Source: JASLPR01 sp964496475
GTDB lineage: Bacteria; Chloroflexota; UBA11872; VXNJ01
NCBI GenBank assembly: GCA_964496475.1
Contig: CAZBZS010000013.1
Location: 1-49,812, forward strand
DNA length: 49,812 bases
Reading direction: 5' to 3'
The translations under genes were made by a program, and so were the position numbers. Positions 24,376 through 33,305 of this stretch are shown here, piece after piece; within the stretch, counting starts at the first letter, position 1, and each line of letters begins with the position of its first letter. Under the pieces are notes generated by a model that was given only the letters and a program-made list of their open reading frames with translations, searched no databases and was not told where the DNA came from.

Positions 24376-25902
24376 CTAGAGCTTTTCGTCGAGTAGGCCG
24401 GGGAGTTCGGCGAAGCGCTCGACCATGCTTGAGTAGAGGCGCCGGTAGAACGGGAGGAGGCGGGCGTAGCGGACGGTGGAATCTGGGTCGGGATCGATGT
24501 GGCGTTCGATGTCCACGAGCTTGGCCGCAGCGGCAAGGGAATCGAAGGCGCCGAGGGTTTTCATGGCGAGCATGGCAGCGCCGAAGACGGCGGCATCGAA
24601 GTCGGCGGGAAGCGCCAGGCGGCGGTCAAGGACGTCGGCCAGCATCTGCGTCCACAAAGTGGACTTGCGGAATCCGCCGGTGGTGCGGATTTCGGTTGGC
24701 TCGCCACAAATTTCGACGAGTGCGCCGAAGACGTCGGCGAAGTGCATGGTCACGCCTTCGATGGCGGCGCGGGCGATGTGGTGTTCGTGGTGACCGACGG
24801 TAAGGCCGAAGAGGACGCCACGGGCGTCTACATTCCAGAAGGGGGAACGCTCGCCGGCTAAATAAGGTAGGACGACCAGGCCATCAGCGCCCAGGGGAGT
24901 GGTGGCGGCGGCGGCCATCAAGTCGGCGTAGCCCTGCTCCGGGTCGTCGTGCGGGAAATGGCGGTCGCGAACCCAGCGAAGGACGATGCCGGCGCTGCTT
25001 ATGGAGACGCCGTTGACCCAGAGGCCGTCGGCCAGATAGTAGGACCAGGTTTTACGCTCCGGATGGAGGACGGGCTCGGGGAGGATGGTGCGGCAGGCGG
25101 CGCTGGTGGCGATCATGGCGGTGTAGGAGCCGGGCTCGATGGAGCCGACGCCGATGTTGGAAAGCATTCCGTCGGCGGCGCCAGCCAGCAGGGGCGTGCG
25201 CGGGTCGATGCCAACGGCTTTCGCGATGTCGGGTTTGAAATGGAAGGTGGTATCTGGCTCGACGATCTCGCCCAGGGTGGCGGTGTCGAGGCCGAGGTAC
25301 GCGATCCATGCGTCGTTCCAGGTGGGGCCGACCAAATTAAGCATGCCGGAGCCGGAACCGACGGAACGGTCGAGAATCATTTCGCCGGCGAGGCGATGGA
25401 GCAAGAACGTCTTTGTGGGCACGAAGTGGGCGACTCGGGAGTAGATATCGGGTTGGGTGCGCTTGAGCCACGCGATTTTTGGGCCGGTGTATATGCCGTG
25501 GAATTGGGAGCCGGTGGCGCGGTAGACCGTATCCTCATCCAACTCGCGGCGCGCGGTGAGGACGTCGGGGGCGCAGCGCAGGTCGGCCCAGGTGAGGGCG
25601 TTGAGCAGGGGCTCGCCGTGACGGTCGAGGGCGACCATGGAGCCGACTATGGAGCTGAGGCAGATGGCCTCGACATGGTAATTGCCGGCGGCGTGAAGCT
25701 CACGCACACAGTCGGTCAGAACCTGCAAGCCGAGGCCGAGGTAGTCGCCGGGTTCCTGCTCGGCGGCGCCGGCGGTCGGGCTGAGGAGGGACAGATCGCG
25801 CCGGGCGGAGGCGACGAGCCGTCCCCCCACGCTATAGCCGGCAGCCTTGATGCCGGTGGTGCCGACATCGAGGCCGATAAAGATGCTCTCAGCGGCCAGC
25901 AC
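24376..25902 (-). CDS. FGGY-family carbohydrate kinase
   Basis: ATP-dependent sugar kinase with two actin-like domains, 508 residues from GTG 25902. The first domain opens with the phosphate loop FIGLDVGTTGIKA and contains the substrate-side WADLR segment. The second has LAGAADGMLSNIGVGSIEPG, PYLAGERSPFWNVDARGVLFGL and the adenosine motif TTGGFRKSTLWTQMLADVL. These fit the gluconokinase/xylulokinase branch (NAD near WADLR, ERSPFW). Gluconate or xylulose are candidates, not proven. It is followed at three bases by an MFS transporter, suggesting an uptake-and-phosphorylation pair. Confidence 0.9.
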   Translation of the reverse strand: MLAAESIFIGLDVGTTGIKAAGYSVGGRLVASARRDLSLLSPTAGAAEQEPGDYLGLGLQVLTDCVRELHAAGNYHVEAICLSSIVGSMVALDRHGEPLLNALTWADLRCAPDVLTARRELDEDTVYRATGSQFHGIYTGPKIAWLKRTQPDIYSRVAHFVPTKTFLLHRLAGEMILDRSVGSGSGMLNLVGPTWNDAWIAYLGLDTATLGEIVEPDTTFHFKPDIAKAVGIDPRTPLLAGAADGMLSNIGVGSIEPGSYTAMIATSAACRTILPEPVLHPERKTWSYYLADGLWVNGVSISSAGIVLRWVRDRHFPHDDPEQGYADLMAAAATTPLGADGLVVLPYLAGERSPFWNVDARGVLFGLTVGHHEHHIARAAIEGVTMHFADVFGALVEICGEPTEIRTTGGFRKSTLWTQMLADVLDRRLALPADFDAAVFGAAMLAMKTLGAFDSLAAAAKLVDIERHIDPDPDSTVRYARLLPFYRRLYSSMVERFAELPGLLDEKL

Positions 25903-25941
25903 CAGCCTCGATCCTTAAAAATCCGGAGTGGCACGAGGCGA

Positions 25942-26154
25942 TTATGAGCGCATCTTGCCCTTGCCGCCGCAGCGAGGGCATTTGCCTTCCGCGACGTGCC
26001 AGCCACCCGGCGCGGATGGATCGGGCCAGCGCTCGCTGATATTGCCGGTGCCCTCGCAGCGGGTGCAGATGGGCCCGCGGGGCGGCAGCAGGCGGGGAAC
26101 GATGATCAGGGCCAGGACCGCTACGGCCACAAGGATAAGTATCGACGGATCCAT
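25942..26154 (-). CDS. Small membrane protein with zinc-ribbon-like cysteines
   Basis: A 70-residue protein from ATG 26154. It has one N-terminal membrane helix (ILILVAVAVLALIIVPRLL), then two CxxC motifs, CTRCEGTGN and CPRCGGKGK, separated by about 20 residues. This resembles a single DnaJ-type zinc knuckle, with the glycines after each CxxC typical of that fold. An alternative start 10 codons upstream is possible. It lies about 40 bp before the sugar-kinase gene and diverges from dnaE. The function is unknown; binding of one zinc ion is inferred. Confidence 0.6.
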   Translation of the reverse strand: MDPSILILVAVAVLALIIVPRLLPPRGPICTRCEGTGNISERWPDPSAPGGWHVAEGKCPRCGGKGKMRS

Positions 26155-26258
26155 GGCTACTCGATCCCTTCCGGCGCGATGCACATGAACGACTTCTGGC
26201 CAGAGAATCGTAACTGGCCGGGGCGTTCGACGGCACCATTTTCACACAAGCGCCAGTT

Positions 26259-26287
26259 TTGTTTCGAGCGGCCCTGACGCCTACAAT
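26259..26287 (+). promoter_or_regulatory. Candidate dnaE promoter giving an almost leaderless mRNA
   Basis: TTGTTT at 26259-26264 and TACAAT at 26282-26287 are separated by 17 bp. The -10 matches at five of six bases and the -35 at three of six. The expected start, about 7 bases after the -10, lies near 26294, two bases before the dnaE ATG at 26296. There is no Shine-Dalgarno sequence between. A leaderless transcript is inferred. Confidence 0.45.
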
Positions 26288-26295
26288 CCATACTT

Positions 26296-29200
26296 ATGAG
26301 CGAGTCCGGCGCCGAGGCCTTCGTACACCTTCACGTCCACAGTGAGTTCAGCCTGCTGGACGGGCTTGGCAAGATCGAGGCGCTGGTATCGCGGGCGCGG
26401 GAATTGGAGATGCCGGCGCTCGGGCTTACGGATCATGGCGTGATGTTCGGGGCCATGGATTTTTACCTGGAAGCGCAGCGGCAGGGGATCAATCCGATCG
26501 TGGGTTGCGAGTTTTATGTGGCACCAAGGATGCGGTCGGACAAAGATGGGCGGAAGGACTCGGCGGCGACTCACCTGACGGTTCTGGCGATGAATGAAGT
26601 TGGCTACCGGAATCTGATTGCGATGGCCTCGAAAGCGCAACTGGAGGGTTTCTACTACCGGCCTCGAATCGACCGGGAGCTGCTGGCGGAGAGCGCCGGT
26701 GGGCTGATCTGCCTATCGGGATGTCCGTCGAGCGAGATGTCTAGGCTGGTTCGAGATCACAACATGGATCAGGCGGTAGAGCTGGCCGGCTGGTACCGGG
26801 AAATCTTCGGGAAGGACAACTTCTTCATCGAGGTGCAGAACCACGGTATAGAGATGGAGGCGCAACTGGGGGCGGGACTGCTGGATATTGCAAATCGGGT
26901 GGGGGCGCCTCTGGTGGGCACGAACGATGTTCACTATGTGAACGAGGCGGACAAGGACGCGCACGACGTGCTGCTCTGCGTAGGCACAAACAGCACCGTG
27001 GACCAGACAGAGCGAATGCGGATGGATGGTGACTACCATCTGAAATCGGCGGCGGAGATGATGGTAGTGCTGAAGGACTTCCCGGGGGCGATGCAGAACA
27101 CGCTGGCGGTGGCGGAGCAATGCGAACTGGAGCTTAATTTCGATCAGATTTCGTTGCCTCCGGTGGACATTCCGGCCGGCGAGGACGAAAACAGCTACCT
27201 GCGACGACTTGCCTTTGAAGGCATGGCGGCGCGACTGCCAGAGGCGGATGACACGTACCGCGATCGGCTGGAGATGGAACTGGCGACGATCGAGCGGCTG
27301 GGCTTTTCGGTGTACTTCCTAATCCACGCTGACATCTTTCGTTTCTCAAGGTCAAGGGGCATGCTGGCGGGTCCGCGGGGATCGGTAGGGGGCAGCCTGG
27401 TGGCGCACGTCCTGTACATCTCGGACATCGACCCGGTGCGGCTCAATATCGCGTTCGAACGATTTCTGAATGATGGACGGCAGGGGCAACCGCCCGATAT
27501 CGACATGGACTTTCCCGACGATGGCCGGGAGGAAGTGATTCGGTACGTGGTGGAGAAATATGGGCGAGACCACGTGGCGCAGATCGCGACGTTCGGGACG
27601 ATGGCGGCGCGGGCGGCGATTCGCGATGTGGGGCGGGCAATGGGGATAGCGTACGGAAAGGTAGATGAGGTCGCCAAGGCGATCCCGTTCGACGCGGTGG
27701 AGCCGTGGGACATCGGCCGGTCGCTGCAAGGTGTGCCGGCGATAAAAGAGCGGTACGCGGAAGATGAGGAGGTGCGGGCCCTGATGGACACGGCGCGGCA
27801 GTTGGAAGGGGTGGTGCGGAACGCCTCGATACACGCGGCCGGTGTGGTTGTATCAAATCTTCCGCTGACGGAACACGTGCCGCTGATGCGCTCGGGTTCG
27901 AGCGGAGACCCGGTGGCCCAGTACACGTTCGGGACGTTGGAGCGGATCGGGTTCCTGAAGATGGACTTCCTCGGGCTGGCGACGTTCAGAACGATCGCCA
28001 CCACGTTGAGGTTCATCGAGGAAACACGGGCTGAAACACTGGTTGTGCAGGACCTGCCGTTGGATGACGAGAAGACGTTTGAACTCCTGGCTCGGGGGGA
28101 AACGGTGGGGCTGTTCCAGCTGGAGGGGGCGGCGATAACCCGGCACCTAACCAGCCTGAAACCCACCAGCGTGGCGGACCTGGCGGTGATGGTGGCGCTC
28201 TACAGGCCAGGTCCGATGGCCAACATCGATGAGTACGTCGTGAAGAAGAGCAACCCGGGCGTGGTGACCTATCTGCACCCGGCGCTGAAACCGATCCTCG
28301 AAGAAACTCACGGGGTGATGGTGTACCAGGACCAGGTGTTGCTGGCGGCGCGGGACTTGGCCGGCTACACCTGGCCGGAAATCGATGTGATGCGCAAGGC
28401 GATGGGGAAAAAGATCGCCGAGGAACTAAGGGTGCAGCGAGATAAGTTTGTCGCCGGCGCGGTCGCCAACGATATCGAACGAAGGACGGCGGAGGAGATC
28501 TATTCGCTGATCGAACCGTTCGGCGGCTACGGATTCAACAAGGCGCACGCGTTCTTCTATGGCACGATCGCGTACTGGACCGCCTATCTGAAGGCGAACT
28601 ATCCGGTGGAGTTCATGGCCTCGGTCTTGATTACGAACAGCGGAGATTCGGGAAAAATCGCTGTTGCCTTCGCCGAGTGCGCGGGGAAGGGAATCGAGAT
28701 CGTACCGCCATCGATCTCGCGCAGCGATGCCGACTTCCGCATCGAGGGGAATCACATCGTGTGGGGGCTGGCGGCGGTGAAGAATGTGGGTCGGGTGGCA
28801 ATCGAGAATATTGCAGAGTCGCGCGCACGCGAGAAATTCACATCGCTTGACCATTTTTGCCAGAGTATCGATGGCAAGACCCTGAACCGAAGAGCACTTG
28901 AGAGCCTGGTGAAGGTGGGCGCGCTGGACGAGCTGGGTGAGCGTGCGGCGCTGCTGGAGGGGGTCGGGCCGGTGGTGGAGCACTCGCAGAAATTGCAGCG
29001 AAGCGGGCTGGCCGGTCATGCGACTCTGTTCGACACGATGGCGGTTGACTCCGAACCGGTAATGGATGTCGCCCTACCGGACGTGCCGGCCGCATCGGAT
29101 GAGCAGAAATCGGCCTGGGAAGTCGAGCTTCTGGGAGTGAAATTTTCGCCGGATGACTTCGACCGCATTTGGCCGCGACTGAAGTCTACGCTTCGAGTCG

Positions 29201-30081
29201 CGCCCGCAGAGGTTGGGGAAGAGCACAACGGTCAGTACGTCGATACCGGTGGACAAATCAAGCAGGCGCGAAGCTTCATGACCAGGCGAGGTAATGAGAT
29301 GGCCGCTTTTGTGTTGCATACGCCCGAAGGTGACCTAGAAGTGACGATGTTGCCGCCGGCTTATGAGTCGTATCGGGCTGAGTTGGTGGATGACCGGGCG
29401 ATCGCGCTTCGCGTAAAGGTGGAGGCCGACGATCGCGAGGTGCGGCTGCTGCTGGACCGGCAGGGCTCGATGCAACGATTCACCGATCCTGCTGACTATG
29501 CCGTGACAAACGGGGCTGACGATGGGGATGAGGACGGGGAGGAGGTGCTGATGAGGGAGGAGTCGGCGCTGACGATGAGCGGAACTGATGGTGCGGCGCT
29601 GCCACTGGTTGAAGTAGAGAAGGGTGAGGCGCTGGGTGAAGCGCTGGAGCCGGCCGGCAAGAAGGGAAACGGAATCGTGGAAGGGGCAATGGTGGCAGAG
29701 GATTTGGCCGGGGAGGCGTCGGCGGAAGTGGCGCCGGCAAGGCTAGAGAGGGCTGGAGCGAAGGTGGCACGTTCAAAGGTAGACGAAGTGGAAATGGAAT
29801 CGGGATTGGCGGACGGTGAGACGCCAACCAGCCCGCCGGCTGTGAAAGGGATGGTGCGAGTGGTCATGCGGCGCTCCGGCGACTTCGAACAAGATCAGGA
29901 ATATCTGGACCAATTCAATCAAATTGCCATGGAGCATGCCGGCGTCGCCGAACTTGAGCTGGTAGTCGCCGATGACGACGGGGAGGTGACGTTGCGGTGG
30001 AAACTGCGCGTGAGTCCCGACGATAGTTTCACGAAACAGCTTGAAGCTCTGACCGGATCGGAACGGGTTGAAGTACGGTAG
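26296..30081 (+). CDS. dnaE: DNA polymerase III alpha subunit
   Basis: Replicative polymerase, 1261 residues. The N-terminal PHP domain (1 to about 280) keeps the metal-ligand pattern: HVH at 13-15, Asp22, TDHG, GCEFYV, THLTVL, the SGC cysteine and NDVHY. This suggests an active PHP exonuclease, unlike the degenerate one of Escherichia coli. Polymerase aspartates are Asp401 and Asp403 in PDIDMDF and Asp557 in KMDFLGL. Fingers, beta-binding and OB regions follow to about 1070. Residues about 1072-1180 form a low-complexity acidic, Ala/Glu/Gly-rich linker. A final segment of about 80 residues (VRVVMRRSGDFEQDQ onward) has alternating strand-like pattern and may be a separate domain. Confidence 0.95.
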   Translation: MSESGAEAFVHLHVHSEFSLLDGLGKIEALVSRARELEMPALGLTDHGVMFGAMDFYLEAQRQGINPIVGCEFYVAPRMRSDKDGRKDSAATHLTVLAMNEVGYRNLIAMASKAQLEGFYYRPRIDRELLAESAGGLICLSGCPSSEMSRLVRDHNMDQAVELAGWYREIFGKDNFFIEVQNHGIEMEAQLGAGLLDIANRVGAPLVGTNDVHYVNEADKDAHDVLLCVGTNSTVDQTERMRMDGDYHLKSAAEMMVVLKDFPGAMQNTLAVAEQCELELNFDQISLPPVDIPAGEDENSYLRRLAFEGMAARLPEADDTYRDRLEMELATIERLGFSVYFLIHADIFRFSRSRGMLAGPRGSVGGSLVAHVLYISDIDPVRLNIAFERFLNDGRQGQPPDIDMDFPDDGREEVIRYVVEKYGRDHVAQIATFGTMAARAAIRDVGRAMGIAYGKVDEVAKAIPFDAVEPWDIGRSLQGVPAIKERYAEDEEVRALMDTARQLEGVVRNASIHAAGVVVSNLPLTEHVPLMRSGSSGDPVAQYTFGTLERIGFLKMDFLGLATFRTIATTLRFIEETRAETLVVQDLPLDDEKTFELLARGETVGLFQLEGAAITRHLTSLKPTSVADLAVMVALYRPGPMANIDEYVVKKSNPGVVTYLHPALKPILEETHGVMVYQDQVLLAARDLAGYTWPEIDVMRKAMGKKIAEELRVQRDKFVAGAVANDIERRTAEEIYSLIEPFGGYGFNKAHAFFYGTIAYWTAYLKANYPVEFMASVLITNSGDSGKIAVAFAECAGKGIEIVPPSISRSDADFRIEGNHIVWGLAAVKNVGRVAIENIAESRAREKFTSLDHFCQSIDGKTLNRRALESLVKVGALDELGERAALLEGVGPVVEHSQKLQRSGLAGHATLFDTMAVDSEPVMDVALPDVPAASDEQKSAWEVELLGVKFSPDDFDRIWPRLKSTLRVAPAEVGEEHNGQYVDTGGQIKQARSFMTRRGNEMAAFVLHTPEGDLEVTMLPPAYESYRAELVDDRAIALRVKVEADDREVRLLLDRQGSMQRFTDPADYAVTNGADDGDEDGEEVLMREESALTMSGTDGAALPLVEVEKGEALGEALEPAGKKGNGIVEGAMVAEDLAGEASAEVAPARLERAGAKVARSKVDEVEMESGLADGETPTSPPAVKGMVRVVMRRSGDFEQDQEYLDQFNQIAMEHAGVAELELVVADDDGEVTLRWKLRVSPDDSFTKQLEALTGSERVEVR

Positions 30082-30156
30082 ACCGTCCCACCCGGTCGTT
30101 CGGGGAACGGTGTGCGGACCAGAGAGTGGCGATTCGCAGTCTGGAGATTTGCCTGA

Positions 30157-31050
30157 ATGAAACTGGGGTATATCGGGATGGGAACGATGGGTTTGCCGAT
30201 GGCGGCGAATCTGATTGCAGCCGGGCACGATGTGACGGTGTACAACCGCACTGCCGCCCGGACGGAGCAATTGGTGGAGCAAGGGGCGGCGCGGGCGGAG
30301 ACAGCGACGGACCTGGCCGCCGCTATGGATGTGACGATGCTATGCCTGGCCACGCCGGCGGTATGCGAGGAAGTGTTGCTGGGGACGGGCGGGGTGATCG
30401 CAGCGATGCCGGAGGGGGCGCTGTTGATCGACTTCAGCAGCAATGGACCGGACACGGCAGAGCGCTGTGACGGGGCGGCTGCGACTGGCGGAGTGGGTTA
30501 CCTGGACGCGCCGGTGAGTGGAGGGCCGGGTGGCGCTGAAGATGGGACGCTGGCGATCATGGTGGGAGGCCGGAAGGAGGACTTTGTCCGGGCCCGCCCA
30601 CTACTTGACATAATGGGTGGCGCCGTACATCACATGGGCAAAGTGGGGACGGGCAGCGTAGCGAAGATCGCCAATCAGATAATCGTGGGTACGAGCCTGG
30701 CGGTGCTGGCGGAGGCGTTCGTCATGGCGGCCAAGTACGGGCTGGACATGAGGCAACTCCTTGAAGTGCTGATGGCGTCGTCTTCGGGCAGTAAGGCGAT
30801 GGAGCGCAACATTGGTGGGAAGATTTTGAGTCGTGATTTCGCGCCGGATTTCAGTGTGGACCTGCTGTCAAAAGATCTGGGGCTGGCCATGGACCTGGCC
30901 AGACAGACCGGCGTGCGGGCGGCGACTGGGGAGATGGCCGACATGCTGCTGAGGGAGGCGCAGGCGCTGGGGGACGGGTCGCGGGATATCGCATCGGCGG
31001 TGAAGGTTCTTGAAGGGTTGGCCGGTACGCGGGTTGAGTCCCGCGACTGA
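30157..31050 (+). CDS. NAD(P)-dependent beta-hydroxyacid dehydrogenase
   Basis: Member of the 3-hydroxyisobutyrate dehydrogenase / tartronate semialdehyde reductase family, 297 residues. The N-terminal Rossmann motif is GYIGMGTMGLPMAANL (3-18). The substrate-binding motif is DAPVSGGPGGAEDGTLAIM, and the catalytic lysine lies in GKVGTGSVAKIANQ. The C-terminal helical domain includes SKDLGLAMDLA. Which beta-hydroxyacid it uses cannot be determined. It follows dnaE on the same strand by 75 bp and may be read from the same transcript. Tartronate semialdehyde reduction would suit the sugar-acid genes elsewhere in the window, but the distance makes this speculative. Confidence 0.88.
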   Translation: MKLGYIGMGTMGLPMAANLIAAGHDVTVYNRTAARTEQLVEQGAARAETATDLAAAMDVTMLCLATPAVCEEVLLGTGGVIAAMPEGALLIDFSSNGPDTAERCDGAAATGGVGYLDAPVSGGPGGAEDGTLAIMVGGRKEDFVRARPLLDIMGGAVHHMGKVGTGSVAKIANQIIVGTSLAVLAEAFVMAAKYGLDMRQLLEVLMASSSGSKAMERNIGGKILSRDFAPDFSVDLLSKDLGLAMDLARQTGVRAATGEMADMLLREAQALGDGSRDIASAVKVLEGLAGTRVESRD

Positions 31051-31098
31051 GCGAGCGGCGGCGAGGTCGCCCTCTCTGTACTCGCAGCTGGTGTCCGC

Positions 31099-31491
31099 AT
31101 GATTCGCCGCTTTCTGGTGCGGTGGGCCTCGAACTTCATCGCGGTGATTCTGGCCGCGTATATCCTGAACCCCGATGTGGCGCTGGTCGCGGAAACGGGC
31201 AGCGAAGCCTACTGGACGACAGCGGCGGCTTTCGCCGCGGTACTGGCAGTCTTGCAGCTTTACGTCAGGCCGCTCGTTTACGCTGTACTGGGACCGTTGA
31301 CCTGTTTTTTTATGGTCGTCACCCTGGGGTTTGCGCACTTTGTTACAGGGGCGGTGCTCTTTTGGCTTGCCGGGTCATTTCTGGAGGAAGCGATTTACGT
31401 TGAAAACTTCCTGTACGCGATGGCCGGAGCAGCGATTGTGGCGGCGGTGGGTGTGATCGGATCAATCATCCTCGGGAGTCGAGTGCGCTGA
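31099..31491 (+). CDS. PF04020-type membrane protein (phage-holin-4-like family)
   Basis: A 130-residue integral membrane protein with about four hydrophobic segments. The pattern matches the small family often annotated as phage holin family protein or YvlD: an N-terminal helix (NFIAVILAAYIL), then RPLVYAVLGPLTCFFMVVTL with the conserved Arg-Pro at the helix entry, then FVTGAVLFWLAGSF. It is not a phage gene here; members are common chromosomal proteins of unknown role. It starts about 50 bp after the dehydrogenase gene and ends six bases before the exonuclease fusion, so co-transcription is likely. Confidence 0.75.
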   Translation: MIRRFLVRWASNFIAVILAAYILNPDVALVAETGSEAYWTTAAAFAAVLAVLQLYVRPLVYAVLGPLTCFFMVVTLGFAHFVTGAVLFWLAGSFLEEAIYVENFLYAMAGAAIVAAVGVIGSIILGSRVR

Positions 31492-31496
31492 ACGAA

Positions 31497-33305
31497 ATGC
31501 ATTCAGATCAGGAGGAGGCCCCGGGGGCTCCTGCCGGACGGAGCGCCCTGGTGGAGGCCGCATACGCCCACCTGCGGATGCTGGGAGAGCCGGTTCCCCT
31601 GATCGAATTGGCCGGGAAGGCGTTTCGGTCGAATTCGGTCCTGCCGCCGTCACTGCTGGATGAACTTCGGGGCAGATTGATCGACGACGGCCGGTTTCAC
31701 GGTGAGGACGGCGGTTGGGGTCTGGTGGAATGGCACTTGCGGGAACAAAGCTGGGAGGATGTGGAGTTCGTGGCGTTCGATGTGGAGACCAACGGCGGGC
31801 GCTCGGGCAGGCACCGGATCATTGAACTGGGCGCGGTCAGATTCAAGGGTAAGCGGGAGCTGGGCACTTTTCAGACGCTGGCGAGTCTCGACGGGCCGAT
31901 ACCGCAATTCGTGACCGAGTTGACGGGGATTTCGACAGAGATGCTTGAAGGAGCACCGCCGGTGGCCGACGTGCTAGAAGAATTCGTGGAATTCAGTCGG
32001 GGGGCGATCCTGGTCGCGCACAACCTAGCGGCCGATCTGTCTTACATAAACCACGAAGCGATCTGGGCGGGATTGCCCTATTTTCCGGGCGAGGGTCTGG
32101 ACACGATGGATTTGCACGCGGCGCTCTTGCCGGAGGTCGGGCAGGTGAGTCTGACGAGCGCCCTCGCTCATTTCGGCGAGTCGGAGCCGGGGGCTCACCG
32201 AGCTCTGGCTGACGCGATCGCGGTGCGCAAATTGCTGGGGCACTTTTTCAGATTGGCTGGTGAGCGCGGAGCGAAGACGGTGCGAGATGTACACGAGCTG
32301 ACTCTTGACGATGAGGGAAAGACGCCGCTGGCACGACGTCGACGTGAACTAGCGCGCTGGGCATCCCTTAATCTGCCAGCGTTGCCTGGGGTCTACGTTT
32401 TTCGGGGCCGCCGTGGGGATGGCCTATACGTGGGCAAGTCGAATTCTCTCCAACGCCGGGTGCGCAGTCATTTCACCGCCGGACGGGGTTATTCGCAAAA
32501 ATGGGATGCTCTGCTGGAGGAGACCGCGTACATCGATCATGAGGTGGCAGGCTCGGATCTGGCGGCGATATTGCGGGAAGACGAGCTTATCCGTGACTTG
32601 CGACCGCCCTACAACGTGCAGCTAGCGCGGCGGCTGTCGGCGCGGATCGTGCGGCTGGGTCCGGCGGACGACCCGGTGCTGGGATGCGTGCGACGGACGG
32701 CTGACGATGGCGCAACCTACGCCGGCCCGTATCGGAGCGTCAACGACGCCCGGGCGCTGGTCGCGGCGGTGAGGCGGACGTTCGGTCTGCCCTCGCGACA
32801 GGATCGATTCGAGGTCCCTTCAGACCTGCTGCGGCAGGCAGCGGCGATGTTCCTTTCTCATGGCAAGGAGATGGCCGGGGAATTCTTGAAAAACGAAAGC
32901 CAGCAAGATCACGAAACGGCGGAGCGGATTCTGGGTCGCCTGAAGAGGGTACGTCTGAAGAGCCGCCCGGTACCGGGGGGCTTGTCCGGGGCGCGAATCG
33001 TGTCGATTCATCACGGGTTGCAGCCAGGGGAGGTCGAGTTTCGGTTGATCTCCAGCGGAGTCGTCCACGATATGCGGGTTTTGTTGAGGCCGACTCGCTC
33101 AGAGGTCCGGGAGGTGCTGGACACCTATCGGGAAATGAGACCGGTGTTGGAGAAGGTGCGCAACGAGAGTCGCGAGAATTTGTTGCTGGCCTGGGTTCAC
33201 CAGCGTTATGGCGACGACGCTATCGCGGTGCTGGACGGCAATGGTGGGAACAGACGGATATTCGGGCGGGTCTGGCGCCGGGTCAGGGCGCTGACGCGAA
33301 ACTAG
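31497..33305 (+). CDS. DEDDh exonuclease - GIY-YIG endonuclease fusion
   Basis: A 602-residue two-nuclease protein. Residues 1-75 form a helical winged-helix-like region. Residues about 90-265 form a DnaQ-type 3'-5' exonuclease with FDVETNG (Asp, Glu), HNLAADLSYI (Asp) and AHRALADAIA (His, Asp). Residues about 295-385 form a UvrC-type GIY-YIG domain with PGVYVF, YVGKS, the basic residues RRVRSHF and the catalytic glutamate in EDELIRDLRPPYNV. The remaining 215 residues resemble the UvrC middle region only in part, and no helix-hairpin-helix is evident. Similar fusions occur in Actinobacteria and are linked by annotation to DNA repair. The stop shares CTAG with the convergent gene. Confidence 0.88.
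   Translation: MHSDQEEAPGAPAGRSALVEAAYAHLRMLGEPVPLIELAGKAFRSNSVLPPSLLDELRGRLIDDGRFHGEDGGWGLVEWHLREQSWEDVEFVAFDVETNGGRSGRHRIIELGAVRFKGKRELGTFQTLASLDGPIPQFVTELTGISTEMLEGAPPVADVLEEFVEFSRGAILVAHNLAADLSYINHEAIWAGLPYFPGEGLDTMDLHAALLPEVGQVSLTSALAHFGESEPGAHRALADAIAVRKLLGHFFRLAGERGAKTVRDVHELTLDDEGKTPLARRRRELARWASLNLPALPGVYVFRGRRGDGLYVGKSNSLQRRVRSHFTAGRGYSQKWDALLEETAYIDHEVAGSDLAAILREDELIRDLRPPYNVQLARRLSARIVRLGPADDPVLGCVRRTADDGATYAGPYRSVNDARALVAAVRRTFGLPSRQDRFEVPSDLLRQAAAMFLSHGKEMAGEFLKNESQQDHETAERILGRLKRVRLKSRPVPGGLSGARIVSIHHGLQPGEVEFRLISSGVVHDMRVLLRPTRSEVREVLDTYREMRPVLEKVRNESRENLLLAWVHQRYGDDAIAVLDGNGGNRRIFGRVWRRVRALTRN

Noticed and set aside
24949..25947. Plus-strand frame of 332 codons opposite the FGGY kinase
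   Set aside because: Antisense shadow with repetitive Gly/Ala/Glu content; the kinase on the other strand has all family motifs.
31099..31491. Phage holin and possible prophage
   Set aside because: The family name is misleading; the gene is an isolated chromosomal membrane protein and no phage genes lie near it.
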